In this document: positions 15,800 through 24,169 of the stretch, piece after piece
How the letters are laid out: every line of letters begins with the position of its first letter
Position numbering within the stretch: the stretch's first letter is position 1
Position numbers and translations under genes: made by a program
From: an uncultured Jannaschia sp.
GTDB lineage: Bacteria > Pseudomonadota > Alphaproteobacteria > Rhodobacterales > Rhodobacteraceae
Reading direction: 5' to 3'
DNA length: 64,000 nucleotides
Assembly: GCA_947494145.1 (NCBI GenBank)
Contig: CANLTZ010000008.1
Coordinates: 167,758 to 231,757 of the forward strand
The notes under the pieces: generated by a model
Told to the model about the DNA's origin: nothing
The model's database searches: none
What the model saw: only the letters and a program-made list of their open reading frames with translations

Positions 15800-17418
15800 G
15801 CCATCCTCGCTTTCGCCTTCGGTTGAGCCGCGATGCGCGCGCCCTGCGCCACGGCGAGGACGGAAGCTGCCGCCGCGTCGATCCGGCCGGTGGAACGGGC
15901 TTTCGCCAGCTTGAGGTTATTGGCCGGGTCGCGCAGGCAGACCGCATCCGCGAATGCCGAGCGCAGCAGCAGCGACGGCCGGGCCTTCACCAGACCGTCA
16001 AAAGCAGCGCGGCGGAACCGCTCGCAATCCTCGCCGCCATCGCGGAAACCCTGCCCGCGCCAGACACACGGGGCGCGGACGCCTGCCCGGTTCAGTGCCT
16101 CGCCCAGCTCGGCCTGCTTGTATCGGTCCATCGTGATCGCAGTGACGTTCTGACCCTCAACCTGGCGCATCACCTCGGCCAGCCACGGGGCAACTGGCAC
16201 CGTTTTGTCGCCAAGGACGGTCAGCTCACCACGCTCTTGCATTTCGACGTATCGCCCGGCCACGCCGTCCGCCTGTCCCCGATCCAAGAGGCTGGGCATG
16301 GACGGGAAGGTACCGAGGCATTCGAGCCGCCCGGTCTGGGGCCAGTAGAACGCCGCCGCCGTCATCGAGGCCGAGCCGCCGAGGTCGATCCCGATCACGA
16401 CGCCGCCTTCGCGCGGCGGCAGGGTGTCGGTTTCGCAGTTCAGCCACTCATCGAGGGTGATCAGCAGATCGCGGGATTCGCCGGACACGCGCTCATTGCG
16501 GTTGTAGAGGCGGAAGGACGTGAGGCTGGACCCGCCGCGCGCGATTGACCGCTTGCCCTGGGCTTGCAGCCATTCCGGCGAACCGCCGATGCCGTGCGGC
16601 GCGCCGGGGTTGGCAATCAGCAGGCTTTCGAGGTCATCTGCGGGCAGGCCCGGCGCGGGCCGATGCTCTTGGACGTAGGAACCAGGTGCCGGATCGTCGA
16701 TCCATCGAGAAAACGGGTGCGTGTCGTCGCTGGCGGACGTGCTGATGAGAAACGCGCGGCCGTCCCGCTTGCCGAGACCGGACAGGAGCGCGTGTTCCAG
16801 CTCATCGCCGCGATCCAGCGCCCAATGTCCGCGCTCATCGAGGATCGCCATCGTCGGAGCGCCGCCGAGAGCGGATTTGCCGTCGGCGGCGATGACGCGA
16901 AGGACGTGCCCGCCGCCGTCGCCCTCAAACTCGATTTCGAGGCGCGGGGCGCGGCGGTAGATCAGGCGGCGCTGCAGCTCAAGCGGCAACGTCTCAGCGA
17001 ACCCGGCCACAAATTGCCAGATGATTCGGCCCTGATCCCGTGTCCGGGTGGCGGCGATAATCTCACGCCGGGGCTGGCGGTCCCAGACGCCGATCAGGCC
17101 ACCAAGGGCAAGGCCCGCAGTGATCGCAGATTTGCCGTTGCCGCGCCCGATGCTCAGGATCGCATTGGCCGTCTCTCGCGCCATGGCGCCTTCGATGAAC
17201 TGGCGCTGGAACGGGGCCAATACGACCGGCTTGCCCGCATTCGGCCCCTCGGGAATGCTCAAGCTATGCATGAAATGCATGGCTTTCTCGGCCTCGGTCG
17301 CGCCCTCCATTTCCGCGCCCTGCGCGAAAATTGAAAACTCAGGACGACGGTCCCCCTGGCCCACAGAAATCGCGGCATTGGGACCATTTCCGAAGAGGTC
17401 AGTTTGGGAGGAGGTCAT
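15790..17418 (-). CDS. terL: Phage terminase large subunit
   Basis: This 542-residue packaging motor has a P-loop ATPase domain with GRGNGKS at residues 91-97 and an acidic MAILDERG stretch downstream. The nuclease domain follows, with acidic residues in GVVIGIDLGGSAS, ITMDRYKQAE and near DAVCLRDP. It resembles the Terminase_1 (HK97-type) family. The start is the ATG overlapping the stop of the upstream winged-helix gene (ATGA). No typical small terminase gene is next to it. Confidence 0.9.
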   Translation of the reverse strand: MTSSQTDLFGNGPNAAISVGQGDRRPEFSIFAQGAEMEGATEAEKAMHFMHSLSIPEGPNAGKPVVLAPFQRQFIEGAMARETANAILSIGRGNGKSAITAGLALGGLIGVWDRQPRREIIAATRTRDQGRIIWQFVAGFAETLPLELQRRLIYRRAPRLEIEFEGDGGGHVLRVIAADGKSALGGAPTMAILDERGHWALDRGDELEHALLSGLGKRDGRAFLISTSASDDTHPFSRWIDDPAPGSYVQEHRPAPGLPADDLESLLIANPGAPHGIGGSPEWLQAQGKRSIARGGSSLTSFRLYNRNERVSGESRDLLITLDEWLNCETDTLPPREGGVVIGIDLGGSASMTAAAFYWPQTGRLECLGTFPSMPSLLDRGQADGVAGRYVEMQERGELTVLGDKTVPVAPWLAEVMRQVEGQNVTAITMDRYKQAELGEALNRAGVRAPCVWRGQGFRDGGEDCERFRRAAFDGLVKARPSLLLRSAFADAVCLRDPANNLKLAKARSTGRIDAAAASVLAVAQGARIAAQPKAKARMAWV

Positions 17419-18122
17419 GCCATGCGCTCCCGCTGATCGGAGGAACGCGAGGTGGACCAATCAAGAAACCGCTGGACGATCCGCAGGCCCGTTTCGTCGC
17501 CGTCCGCCGGCGGGAAGGCGAATGGCATCAGAAACGATTGGCTGTCCATTCCTTGCTCTTGGAAGCCCACATCGGTCAGGCACGGCCATCCGTTCGCCGC
17601 AAGCCACTCATTCCATGCAGTCTCGCGATGTGAACCAGCTTTGATCAAACACGCTTGGTCGACAGGATAGGCACACGATTGATCGCGTCGCGCGCCATGG
17701 TTCTTTACTTGGTTCCTGCCTTTATATGGGGAGGTGCAGATTTGACCCGCGTTCCGTGCAGATTTGACCCGCGTTCCATCCACTATCGCGGGTCGCGCGT
17801 GACCCGCGTCCGACTTCTGTTTCGCGGAAAATGCGACCACTTTCCCGGGGGCAAGGAAGGTGTATGAAACAGTGCGCCCGCGCGCCGTGCCGTCGGTCCT
17901 GCCGAGCCATCCAGCCCGGGTCAGTTCCGCAAGAGCCCGCTTAATTGTCGCCTCAGACACATCCAGGTGATCAGCGAGCGTTCTGCGCGAGGGATTGCAT
18001 TGGCCAGTGTCGCGATTGGCGTAGTCGAGTGCCAGGACTTGCGCCACCATTCGAGTGGTAAGGCTCAGCCCGGTCGCTTTGCGTATTGACTGTGCCCATT
18101 CCTGCCGCCACGCGCCGCTCAT
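17415..18122 (-). CDS. Winged-helix protein of replication-initiator or small-terminase type
   Basis: In this 235-residue protein the N-terminal 75 residues are a winged helix (CNPSRRTLADHLDVSEATIKRAL, then LTRAGWLGR) like phage replication organisers with an HTH_36-type domain. The middle is encoded by a tandem 22-bp DNA repeat that shifts reading frame between copies, so RVKSA and then GQICT are read from the same DNA. The C-terminal 60 residues (HRETAWNEWLAANGW onward) look structured. It overlaps both neighbours by ATGA, upstream connector and downstream terL. Two roles fit: replication initiator with its origin inside its own gene, or DNA-recognition partner of TerL in the usual TerS position. 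Confidence 0.65.
   Translation of the reverse strand: MSGAWRQEWAQSIRKATGLSLTTRMVAQVLALDYANRDTGQCNPSRRTLADHLDVSEATIKRALAELTRAGWLGRTDGTARGRTVSYTFLAPGKVVAFSAKQKSDAGHARPAIVDGTRVKSARNAGQICTSPYKGRNQVKNHGARRDQSCAYPVDQACLIKAGSHRETAWNEWLAANGWPCLTDVGFQEQGMDSQSFLMPFAFPPADGDETGLRIVQRFLDWSTSRSSDQRERMA
17734..17777. repeat. Tandem 22-bp direct repeat inside the winged-helix gene
   Basis: Two perfect 22-bp copies abut at 17734-17755 and 17756-17777, sharing the core GCAGATTTGACCCGCGTTCC. A partial third copy, TGACCCGCGTCC, begins at 17800. Being 22 bp long, each copy is read in a different frame. This is typical of initiator iterons or packaging sites embedded in a DNA-binding protein's gene. Confidence 0.75.
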
Positions 18123-18667
18123 ACCTGCACCCCGCGATACCTGGCTCCGACGCGGGCCATGTGCGGCGACGTGGTCAGGGACTTAGCGTCCAGCGCTCCC
18201 CGCGCATCGTAGTGGACGGTCGCCTGATCCATGATCGCTTGGGCAATGTCCGACGGTATGTCGGACGCGGTCGATCCAAAGCCTGCCCGGTAGTCGATGA
18301 TCAGGTTGCCCACCAACCTTTGACGATGCTCCGGCAACCATCGGATGTAGGGGCGCAGGCCCGACGACAGCTCGAACCCAGAGAACGCCAGGCCGTCGAT
18401 CTGGATCGCGACGCCCGCACCCTCTGCAAGAGGGGCGACCGGCAATCGTAGGCTGTCGCCCAGCGTCACGTCGAATACCTGGACACGGATGTCTTGGGTC
18501 AGCAATGCGACCTGCGCGAACTGCTCAAACTCGGCCGCTACCGTCGCTCCAATTTTCCGGATCGCGGTGTCTTCGTCGTCATGCGCAACGCGGGCGTGAA
18601 GCTTCAGATCCTCAAGGACGAACGGGTCATCAGCGCTCACCGGCGAGCGATCCAGGTTCATATTCAT
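18119..18667 (-). CDS. Head-tail connector protein (gp6-like)
   Basis: This protein of about 182 residues has an N-terminal DDPFVLEDLKLHARVAHDDED segment, a common signature of Phage_gp6-type connectors that form a ring below the portal. It ends with the usual QATVHYDARGAL and SPHMARVGARYRGVQV. The GPH-type start could be either of two close ATGs (MNMN). It is the first gene of the head operon. Its presence without any tail gene is what would let a head accept a helper tail. Confidence 0.75.
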   Translation of the reverse strand: MNMNLDRSPVSADDPFVLEDLKLHARVAHDDEDTAIRKIGATVAAEFEQFAQVALLTQDIRVQVFDVTLGDSLRLPVAPLAEGAGVAIQIDGLAFSGFELSSGLRPYIRWLPEHRQRLVGNLIIDYRAGFGSTASDIPSDIAQAIMDQATVHYDARGALDAKSLTTSPHMARVGARYRGVQV

Positions 18668-18806
18668 GCGAGACCCCCCGCACCAAAACGACGCCAGATC
18701 AGAGTTTTACAAGTACCAACATCGTTCTGCGGCTGTTCGCGATTGTTCCGCGCTCTACTGTAAAACCCATGCCTTTGAGGTTGCTCAGAATACCGGCATT
18801 CAACGG

Positions 18807-18818
18807 GAAGCCTGCATT
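18807..18818. other. attR core (direct repeat of the ssrA 3' end)
   Basis: GAAGCCTGCATT matches attL at 9339-9350 exactly. The sequence after this copy (TCCTCCCC) would be the original 3' flank of ssrA before insertion. The repeat marks the right end of the element, about 140 bp beyond the connector gene. Confidence 0.7.
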
Positions 18819-18955
18819 TCCTCCCCGATTGCGTTTTCGCTGCCCGTTTCCGACCCATCGGAAATTGCAAACAGTCCTATCGGCAATCCCGGCATGCGCC
18901 CGGCCATCTGGGTGCTACACTCCTCGGCACAGAACAACGCGCCGGAGGAGACCCC

Positions 18956-20020
18956 ATGAAATCGCTACTGATTGCCGCCTTGCTGGCGGGCACCGCCGCC
19001 CATGCCGAGATCGAAACCTACGTGACCCTTCCGGCAGACACGCCGCCGGGCAACCTGGCCATCGGCCCCGATGGGCGCATCTTCATGAGCGTCCATGGCT
19101 TCTACGGCCCCGACCTGCGCCTGGTCGAGGTCATGCCTGACGGCACAACCACCCCCTACCCGACCGAGGCTTGGGCCAACGCGCCCGCCGGTGATGGCGA
19201 CGGCCTCAACGGCGTGCTGGGGCTCAATGCCGACCGGGATGGCATCCTATGGCTTCTCGATGGCCAGGGCGAAGGCCAAGCGGGCCGCGTCATCGGCTGG
19301 AACACCCGCACCGAAAGCCTGCACGCCATCCACTATCTCGGCCAGCCCGTGTCGCGCCCCACCAGCTTTCTCAACGACCTGGCCGTGGACCGCGAACATG
19401 AGGCGATTTATATTTCCGACACGTCGGATGCGGAAAGCTCGGCCATCATCGTACTCGACCTGACGACGGGGCGTGCGCGCCGGGTGCTCGAAGGCTCGCC
19501 CTTCACCGTGCCAGAAGACATCGATATGGTCATCGATGACAAAGTCGTCGAATTGGGCGGCGCCCCCGCACGCATCGGCGTGAACCCGATCACCGTCGAT
19601 CCGGCCAATGAATGGGTTTATTTTGCCCCGATGACCGGCCGTTCGCTCTTCCGGGTACGCACAACTGACCTACTCGATCACAGCCTCACCGATGACGCGC
19701 TAGCTGCCCGGGTCGAGCGCTACGGCGACAAGGCCATTTCCGACGGCTCCACCGTTGATATGGCTGGCAATGTCTACATCACCTCCATCACCGAAGATGC
19801 GGTGGGTGTCACGCGGCCCGATGGCAGCTATGACATCCTCTACCAAAGCGATGACATGTCCTGGCCCGATGGCTTCGCCATGGGCCCCGATGGCCATGTC
19901 TATGTCACCATCAACGAACTGCACCGCTCGCCCGTCCTCAATGGCGGGGAAAACGGCGCATTGGGGGAATTCAAGATCATGCGCTTCCCCGCCCTGGGCG
20001 GTGGCGTCAGCGGTCGCTAG
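18956..20020 (+). CDS. Secreted yellow/MRJP-like beta-propeller protein
   Basis: This 354-residue protein has a signal peptide (MKSLLIAALLAGTAAHA) and a six-bladed propeller pattern of repeated GPDG / D--G-LW motifs: LAIGPDGRIF, NADRDGILWLLD, DLAVDREHEAIYISD, DMAGNVYITS and AMGPDGHVYVT. It resembles the major royal jelly protein/yellow family found in bacteria, with possible lactonase or sugar-binding activity; the substrate is unknown. It is the first ordinary chromosomal gene after the satellite and is followed by a perfect hairpin. Confidence 0.75.
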   Translation: MKSLLIAALLAGTAAHAEIETYVTLPADTPPGNLAIGPDGRIFMSVHGFYGPDLRLVEVMPDGTTTPYPTEAWANAPAGDGDGLNGVLGLNADRDGILWLLDGQGEGQAGRVIGWNTRTESLHAIHYLGQPVSRPTSFLNDLAVDREHEAIYISDTSDAESSAIIVLDLTTGRARRVLEGSPFTVPEDIDMVIDDKVVELGGAPARIGVNPITVDPANEWVYFAPMTGRSLFRVRTTDLLDHSLTDDALAARVERYGDKAISDGSTVDMAGNVYITSITEDAVGVTRPDGSYDILYQSDDMSWPDGFAMGPDGHVYVTINELHRSPVLNGGENGALGEFKIMRFPALGGGVSGR

Positions 20021-20030
20021 AAGACGCCTC

Positions 20031-20055
20031 GCTGGCGTGGTGCGGCCACGCCAGC
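20031..20055 (+). terminator. Hairpin terminator after the MRJP-like gene
   Basis: A perfect 10-bp stem, GCTGGCGTGG/CCACGCCAGC with a 5-base loop, begins 10 bp after the stop codon. There is no T-run. The rest of the 282-bp gap to sspB holds no supported gene; it includes one minus-oriented copy of the GAGTATTTGGGCCAG tail motif near 20165-20190. Confidence 0.6.
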
Positions 20056-20302
20056 GCACCAGTCCCCCGCCTCCGCCCGCCAACGTACGCCACAGAGCAG
20101 ACCCAACCAACAGGCCGCCGACCCCAAGCAACGCCACCATCCCGCGCCAGCCGCCTGCCCCTTCATCCTGGCCCAAATACTCAAATCCAGACCTCGGAAC
20201 CCACCGAAACCTGCGTCCACAGCGCGCAGATCGCGGATCCCCCTCTTGCCGGTCCAGCGGCGGTCTGGTCTATCTTGTGTGACCGATCCTGGGGGTGAGG
20301 GA

Positions 20303-20785
20303 ATGGACGACGTCACCGAGACCATCGATTACGGCGGCATGATGCATGACGCGATGCGCGGGCTGATCGCCCGCGTGCTGCGCCGCGTGGCCGACAAAGG
20401 TCTGCCCGGTGACCATCATTTCTTCATTTCCTTCGACACCAACCACCCGGGCGTCGAAATCGCCGACTGGCTGCGCGAACGCTATCCCGAAGACATGACC
20501 ATTGTGCTGCAACATTGGTATGAAGGGCTCGACGTGCGCGAAGATGGCTTCTCCGTCACGCTCAATTTCGGTGACACGCCGGAATCGCTCAACGTGCCCT
20601 GGGCCGCCATGCGCACCTTTGTGGATCCTTCGGTCGAATTCGGCTTCCGCTTTGAAAACCGCGACGACGACGACCCCGATGGGCCCGGCGGCAACGATGA
20701 CGAAGAAGCCCCCTTCGCCGACATCGAAGACGATGCCCCCCGTCAGGAAGCCGAAGTCGTCAGCCTGGACCGCTTCCGCAAGTAG
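20303..20785 (+). CDS. sspB: ClpXP adaptor protein SspB
   Basis: This 160-residue alphaproteobacterial SspB tethers ssrA-tagged proteins to ClpXP. The folded domain (about 1-115) includes HFFISFDTNHPGV and MTIVLQHWYEGLDV, with peptide-binding-groove resemblance. An acidic linker follows (rich in D, E, G, P), then a C-terminal ClpX-docking tail EAEVVSLDRFRK. Start is ATG 20303 after a GGGGTGAGGG site. It precedes fumC, the conserved alphaproteobacterial order. ssrA, clpP and clpX are also in this window. Confidence 0.92.
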   Translation: MDDVTETIDYGGMMHDAMRGLIARVLRRVADKGLPGDHHFFISFDTNHPGVEIADWLRERYPEDMTIVLQHWYEGLDVREDGFSVTLNFGDTPESLNVPWAAMRTFVDPSVEFGFRFENRDDDDPDGPGGNDDEEAPFADIEDDAPRQEAEVVSLDRFRK

Positions 20786-20854
20786 AGCCGCCGCCATGGA
20801 CGGCCTCGAAGACGCAGGGTAGACCGGCCCCGGACACTGGAACGGAGCCCCGAC

Positions 20855-22249
20855 ATGACCGCCACCCGCACCGAGACCGACAGCTTCGGCCCCCTGGACG
20901 TGCCCGCCGACAAGTATTGGGGCGCCCAGACCCAGCGCTCCATCTTGAACTTCCCCATCGGCTGGGAACGCCAGCCCGTGGCCATCGTCCGGGCCCTGGG
21001 CGTCATCAAGAAGGCCGCCGCCACCGTGAATGCGGGCTTCGGCGACCTGGATGCCGACCGCGCCCGCGCCATCCAGCAAGCCGCCTCCGAGGTGATCGAG
21101 GGCAAGTTCGACGACAACTTCCCACTCGTGGTCTGGCAGACAGGCTCGGGCACCCAATCGAACATGAATGCTAATGAGGTCATCGCCAACCGCGCTATCG
21201 AAATCATGGGCGGCACCATCGGCTCCAAGGAGCCGGTTCACCCCAACGACCATTGCAACATGGGCCAATCGTCCAACGACACCTTTCCCACGGCCATGCA
21301 TGTGGCCATCGGCATGGTGGCCCGCGACACGCTGCTGCCGGGGCTGCGCAAGCTGCACGCTCGACTGGCCGCCAAATCGGACGAATTCAAAGACATCATC
21401 AAGATCGGCCGCACCCACACGCAGGACGCCACGCCGCTCACGCTGGGCCAGGAATTCGGGGGCTATGCCCACCAGGTTGCTAAGGGGATCGAACGGGTCG
21501 AAGCCTGCCTGCCCGACATCTATGAGCTGGCCCAGGGCGGCACCGCCGTTGGCACCGGGCTCAACACCCGCAAGGGTTTCGCCGAGAAAGTCGCCGCTGA
21601 AATCGCCCAGATCACCGACCTGCCCTTCGTGACTGCGCCCAACAAGTTCGAGGCGCTGGCCGCCCACGACGCCATGGTCATGTTTTCGGGCGCTTTGAAG
21701 ACCGTGGCCGCCAGCCTCTTCAAAATCGCCAACGATATGCGCCTCCTGGGCTCCGGCCCCCGCTCGGGCCTGGGCGAGTTGATCTTGCCCGAAAATGAGC
21801 CCGGCTCCTCCATCATGCCCGGCAAGGTGAACCCCACCCAGGCCGAGGCGCTAACCATGGTCTGCGCCCACGTCATGGGCAACGATGCCGCCGTGGGTAT
21901 TGCGGGAAGCCAGGGCCATTTCGAGTTGAACGTCTACAACCCGATGATGAGCTACAACGTCCTGCAAAGCATGCAGCTTCTGGGCGACGCGGCCTCCAGC
22001 TTCACCGACAACATGGTGGCGGGCACCCAGGCCAATACCGACCGCATCGACAAGCTGATGAAGGAATCACTGATGCTGGTCACCGCGCTTGCCCCCACCA
22101 TCGGCTACGACAACGCCACAAAGGTCGCCAAAACCGCCCACAAGAACGGCACCACCTTGCGGGAAGAGGCCATCGCCCTGGGCCTGGTGGACGAAGAAAC
22201 CTTCGACCGCGTCGTCCGCCCCGAATTGATGATCGGCCCGAAGGGCTGA
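20855..22249 (+). CDS. fumC: Fumarate hydratase class II
   Basis: This 464-residue iron-independent fumarase interconverts fumarate and L-malate in the TCA cycle. It belongs to the aspartase/fumarase superfamily and carries the three signature regions, including [12 protein letters not shown] near residue 100, the [17 protein letters not shown] region with catalytic His, and the superfamily signature [11 protein letters not shown] near residue 315. Length is standard. It lies 69 bp after sspB. Confidence 0.97.
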   Translation: MTATRTETDSFGPLDVPADKYWGAQTQRSILNFPIGWERQPVAIVRALGVIKKAAATVNAGFGDLDADRARAIQQAASEVIEGKFDDNFPLVVWQTGSGTQSNMNANEVIANRAIEIMGGTIGSKEPVHPNDHCNMGQSSNDTFPTAMHVAIGMVARDTLLPGLRKLHARLAAKSDEFKDIIKIGRTHTQDATPLTLGQEFGGYAHQVAKGIERVEACLPDIYELAQGGTAVGTGLNTRKGFAEKVAAEIAQITDLPFVTAPNKFEALAAHDAMVMFSGALKTVAASLFKIANDMRLLGSGPRSGLGELILPENEPGSSIMPGKVNPTQAEALTMVCAHVMGNDAAVGIAGSQGHFELNVYNPMMSYNVLQSMQLLGDAASSFTDNMVAGTQANTDRIDKLMKESLMLVTALAPTIGYDNATKVAKTAHKNGTTLREEAIALGLVDEETFDRVVRPELMIGPKG

Positions 22250-22403
22250 TCATCCGACAGAGGCAGCGGGCCCAATCAGAGGTGCTTTGATTGTTCCGCA
22301 ACACAACCCTGCAAGGACATCCCGACTCCAACCTCTGCCCGTCACCTTCCGCACCGAATGCACTCGGTCCGATCCCTGATCCCCAAAACGAAGGATCACC
22401 GCA

Positions 22404-23378
22404 ATGGCAGTCGCAATCGTCATCCGGGATTACGGCGGCACGGGCGTCCTCAAACTGGAAGACACGAAGGTCGGCCCTCCGCCGCCGGGCCAGATCCGCC
22501 TCCGGCAAACCGGCATCGGCGTGAACTTCCATGATGTCTATGTCCGCTCCGGCCTCTACCGGACGCTGGCCCTTCCCGGCATCCCCGGATGCGAGGCGGT
22601 TGGGATCGTCGAAGAAATCGGAGACGGGGTCGAAGGCCTTTCTGTCGGGGATCGCGTCGCCTATGTCACCGCCGCCTACGGCGCTTATGCCTCCCACCGG
22701 CTGTTGGCGGCAGACCAGGCCGTCCCCGTCCCCCACGACCTGCCCGATAACGTGGTCGCCACCAACCTGCTGCGCGCCATGACGGTGGAAATGCTCTTGT
22801 CGCAGGTCACGCGGGTCAAAGCGGGCGACACGATCTTGGTGCAGGCGGCTGCCGGCGGTGTCGGGCGTCTGCTGTGCCAATGGGCAACCCATAAAGGGGC
22901 GCGGGTGATCGGCACCGTGGGAAGCCCGGAAAAGGCCGAGCAGGCCAAGGCCGCGGGCTGCAGCCAGACAATCCTTTACCGTGAGGTGGATTTCGTGGCG
23001 GCGACCCGCGACATCACCGACGGGAAGGGCGTGGATGTGGTCTATGATTCCGTCGGCGCCGATACCTTCTATGGCTCACTGGATGCGCTCAAACCGACGG
23101 GTCATCTGGTGAATTTTGGTCAATCCTCCGGGCCCGTGAAACCTTTGGAGATGCCGCAACTCGCCGCCAAGTCCCTCACCGTGACGCGGCCCATCCTATT
23201 TCACTACATGGCAGAACCCGCGACCTACCGGCAGATGGCCAATGCCGTCTTTCGCGCCTTTGCGACGCGTACCCTTTCCGTAACCGCCCCTCTCGCGATC
23301 CCCCTGCAGGATGCCGCCCGCGCCCATGACATCCTGGAAGGCGGGACCGGCGGCGGAACCCTGATGCTGTTGCCGTAA
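22404..23378 (+). CDS. NADPH:quinone oxidoreductase family protein
   Basis: This 324-residue zeta-crystallin-like medium-chain oxidoreductase has a substrate-side VNFHDVYVRSGLY segment at about residues 43-55, PGIPGCEAVG at about 60, and the NADPH-binding VQAAAGGVGRLLCQWA at about 146. It lacks zinc ligands. It probably performs one-electron or two-electron quinone/enone reduction. It stands alone, 154 bp after fumC, with GAAGGATCACCGCA upstream of the ATG as ribosome-binding site. Confidence 0.88.
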   Translation: MAVAIVIRDYGGTGVLKLEDTKVGPPPPGQIRLRQTGIGVNFHDVYVRSGLYRTLALPGIPGCEAVGIVEEIGDGVEGLSVGDRVAYVTAAYGAYASHRLLAADQAVPVPHDLPDNVVATNLLRAMTVEMLLSQVTRVKAGDTILVQAAAGGVGRLLCQWATHKGARVIGTVGSPEKAEQAKAAGCSQTILYREVDFVAATRDITDGKGVDVVYDSVGADTFYGSLDALKPTGHLVNFGQSSGPVKPLEMPQLAAKSLTVTRPILFHYMAEPATYRQMANAVFRAFATRTLSVTAPLAIPLQDAARAHDILEGGTGGGTLMLLP

Positions 23379-23454
23379 AGCGGTTCTGGAAGTCCCATGG
23401 AGCAATCCCGCCCCCGTCTGGCCCATCCCGCAAGAACGGCGTAGACCTTGCCCC

Positions 23455-23628
23455 ATGGGAAAGGTCGTCAATCTCCAACAGGCCCGCAAAGCCCGCGCCC
23501 GCGCCGAGACAGCCGCCAAGGCAGATGCCAATGCCGCGCGCCATGGCCGGACGAAGGCCCAGAAATCCGCAGAAAAGGCGGCAGCGGATAAGGCCAACCG
23601 CGATCTGGATGGGCATAAAACCGAATGA
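23455..23628 (+). CDS. DUF4169 family protein
   Basis: This 57-residue, very basic and alanine-rich helical protein begins MGKVVNLQQARKARARAE and ends GHKTE. The N-terminal VVNLxxARK pattern is typical of DUF4169, found next to the ribbon-helix-helix gene in Rhodobacteraceae. Function is unknown. Its TGA overlaps the next gene's ATG (ATGA). Confidence 0.82.
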   Translation: MGKVVNLQQARKARARAETAAKADANAARHGRTKAQKSAEKAAADKANRDLDGHKTE

Positions 23629-23855
23629 TCGACGCCCGGCCCCGCAAACGCTCGCTCACGCTGCATGGGCACCGAACATCGGTTTCATTGGAGGACGCCT
23701 TCTGGCTAGCATTCGTAGACATGGCCAAACGCCACGGCCTGTCCATCAACGCGCTTGCCGCGCAAATCGACCGGGACCGCGGTGTATCTGCTGGCCTTGC
23801 CTCGGCCATCCGCGTGGCAGTGCTGCGGGACATCCAAGCTTTAGCGGAGAATTAA
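23625..23855 (+). CDS. Ribbon-helix-helix domain protein
   Basis: This 76-residue protein has the RHH_4-type pattern: a basic strand KRSLTLHGHRTSVSLEDAFW, followed by helices with FVDMAKRHGLSINALAAQID and ASAIRVAVLRDIQ. It is probably a DNA-binding regulator or an AbrB/CopG-like protein. It is coupled to DUF4169 by ATGA overlap. The target is unknown. Confidence 0.82.
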   Translation: MIDARPRKRSLTLHGHRTSVSLEDAFWLAFVDMAKRHGLSINALAAQIDRDRGVSAGLASAIRVAVLRDIQALAEN

Positions 23856-23878
23856 CCATGGGTCGCTAAAGCGGAAGT

Positions 23879-24112
23879 ATGACTCAGTCCTTTCTTCTTA
23901 CACCGCGCGGGGCGGATTGGCTCCGCAATCTCTTTGCCGCAAAGGCCGCCCAGGATGGCGGCGTGATCCGGCGCAAGCGATCCGATGTCGACCGTATGGT
24001 GGGCCGAAAAGCCTTCATTGCTGAGATGCGCAGACGTGGCTTCGGCGTCGTGGAAAACAGCAATCAATACGTGATCTTCTGTAACCGCGAGGAACTCCGC
24101 CGCCTGGCCTGA
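23879..24112 (+). CDS. Small basic protein of unknown function
   Basis: This 77-residue protein starts MTQSFLLTPRGADWLRNLF, has a basic middle (VIRRKRSDVDRMVGRKAFI) and ends in a short beta-rich FGVVENSNQYVIFCN segment. No domain is recognised. It follows the RHH gene by 23 bp on the same strand and ends 5 bp before a double palindrome, which supports it being a real transcript end. Confidence 0.55.
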   Translation: MTQSFLLTPRGADWLRNLFAAKAAQDGGVIRRKRSDVDRMVGRKAFIAEMRRRGFGVVENSNQYVIFCNREELRRLA

Positions 24113-24117
24113 GGGCG

Positions 24118-24169
24118 GAAATCCTTAAGTTAAGGATTTCCTGGGAAGTCTTAACTTAAGACTTCCCAG
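24118..24169. terminator. Two abutting perfect palindromes between convergent genes
   Basis: Palindrome 1 (24118-24140) has arms GAAATCCTTAA and TTAAGGATTTC around one G. Palindrome 2 (24141-24169) has 14-base arms, CTGGGAAGTCTTAA and TTAAGACTTCCCAG, around one C. They touch end to end, sit between convergent stops (24112 and 24156), and the second contains the end of aroB. They probably act as a bidirectional terminator pair, though there is no T-tract. Confidence 0.6.

Larger units (their letters stand above)
9339..18818. mobile_element. Integrated phage satellite, capsid-forming (cf-PICI-like), in ssrA
   Basis: The 9.5-kb element is bounded by 12-bp direct repeats. From left to right it holds integrase, AlpA/Xis-like gene, two unknown genes, XRE repressor, a small unknown gene, then the convergent head module on the minus strand: connector, winged-helix protein, TerL, HNH, capsid, protease, portal. 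Tail, tape-measure, lysis, holin and recognisable small-terminase genes are absent. That set is too small for an autonomous phage. It matches the concept of capsid-forming phage-inducible islands, which make their own heads and take tails from a helper. A deleted prophage is the alternative. Confidence 0.72.

Noticed and set aside
17734..17777. CRISPR-like repeats
   Set aside because: The copies abut without spacers and lie inside a coding frame; no cas genes are present.
12556..18667. Gene transfer agent head cluster
   Set aside because: Rhodobacteraceae GTA clusters have tail and host-recognition genes in a fixed order and no integrase or att repeats; this block has int, repressor and borders.
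20017..20325. Small minus-strand gene between the MRJP-like gene and sspB
   Set aside because: No ribosome-binding site or family match, and it covers a hairpin and the sspB leader.
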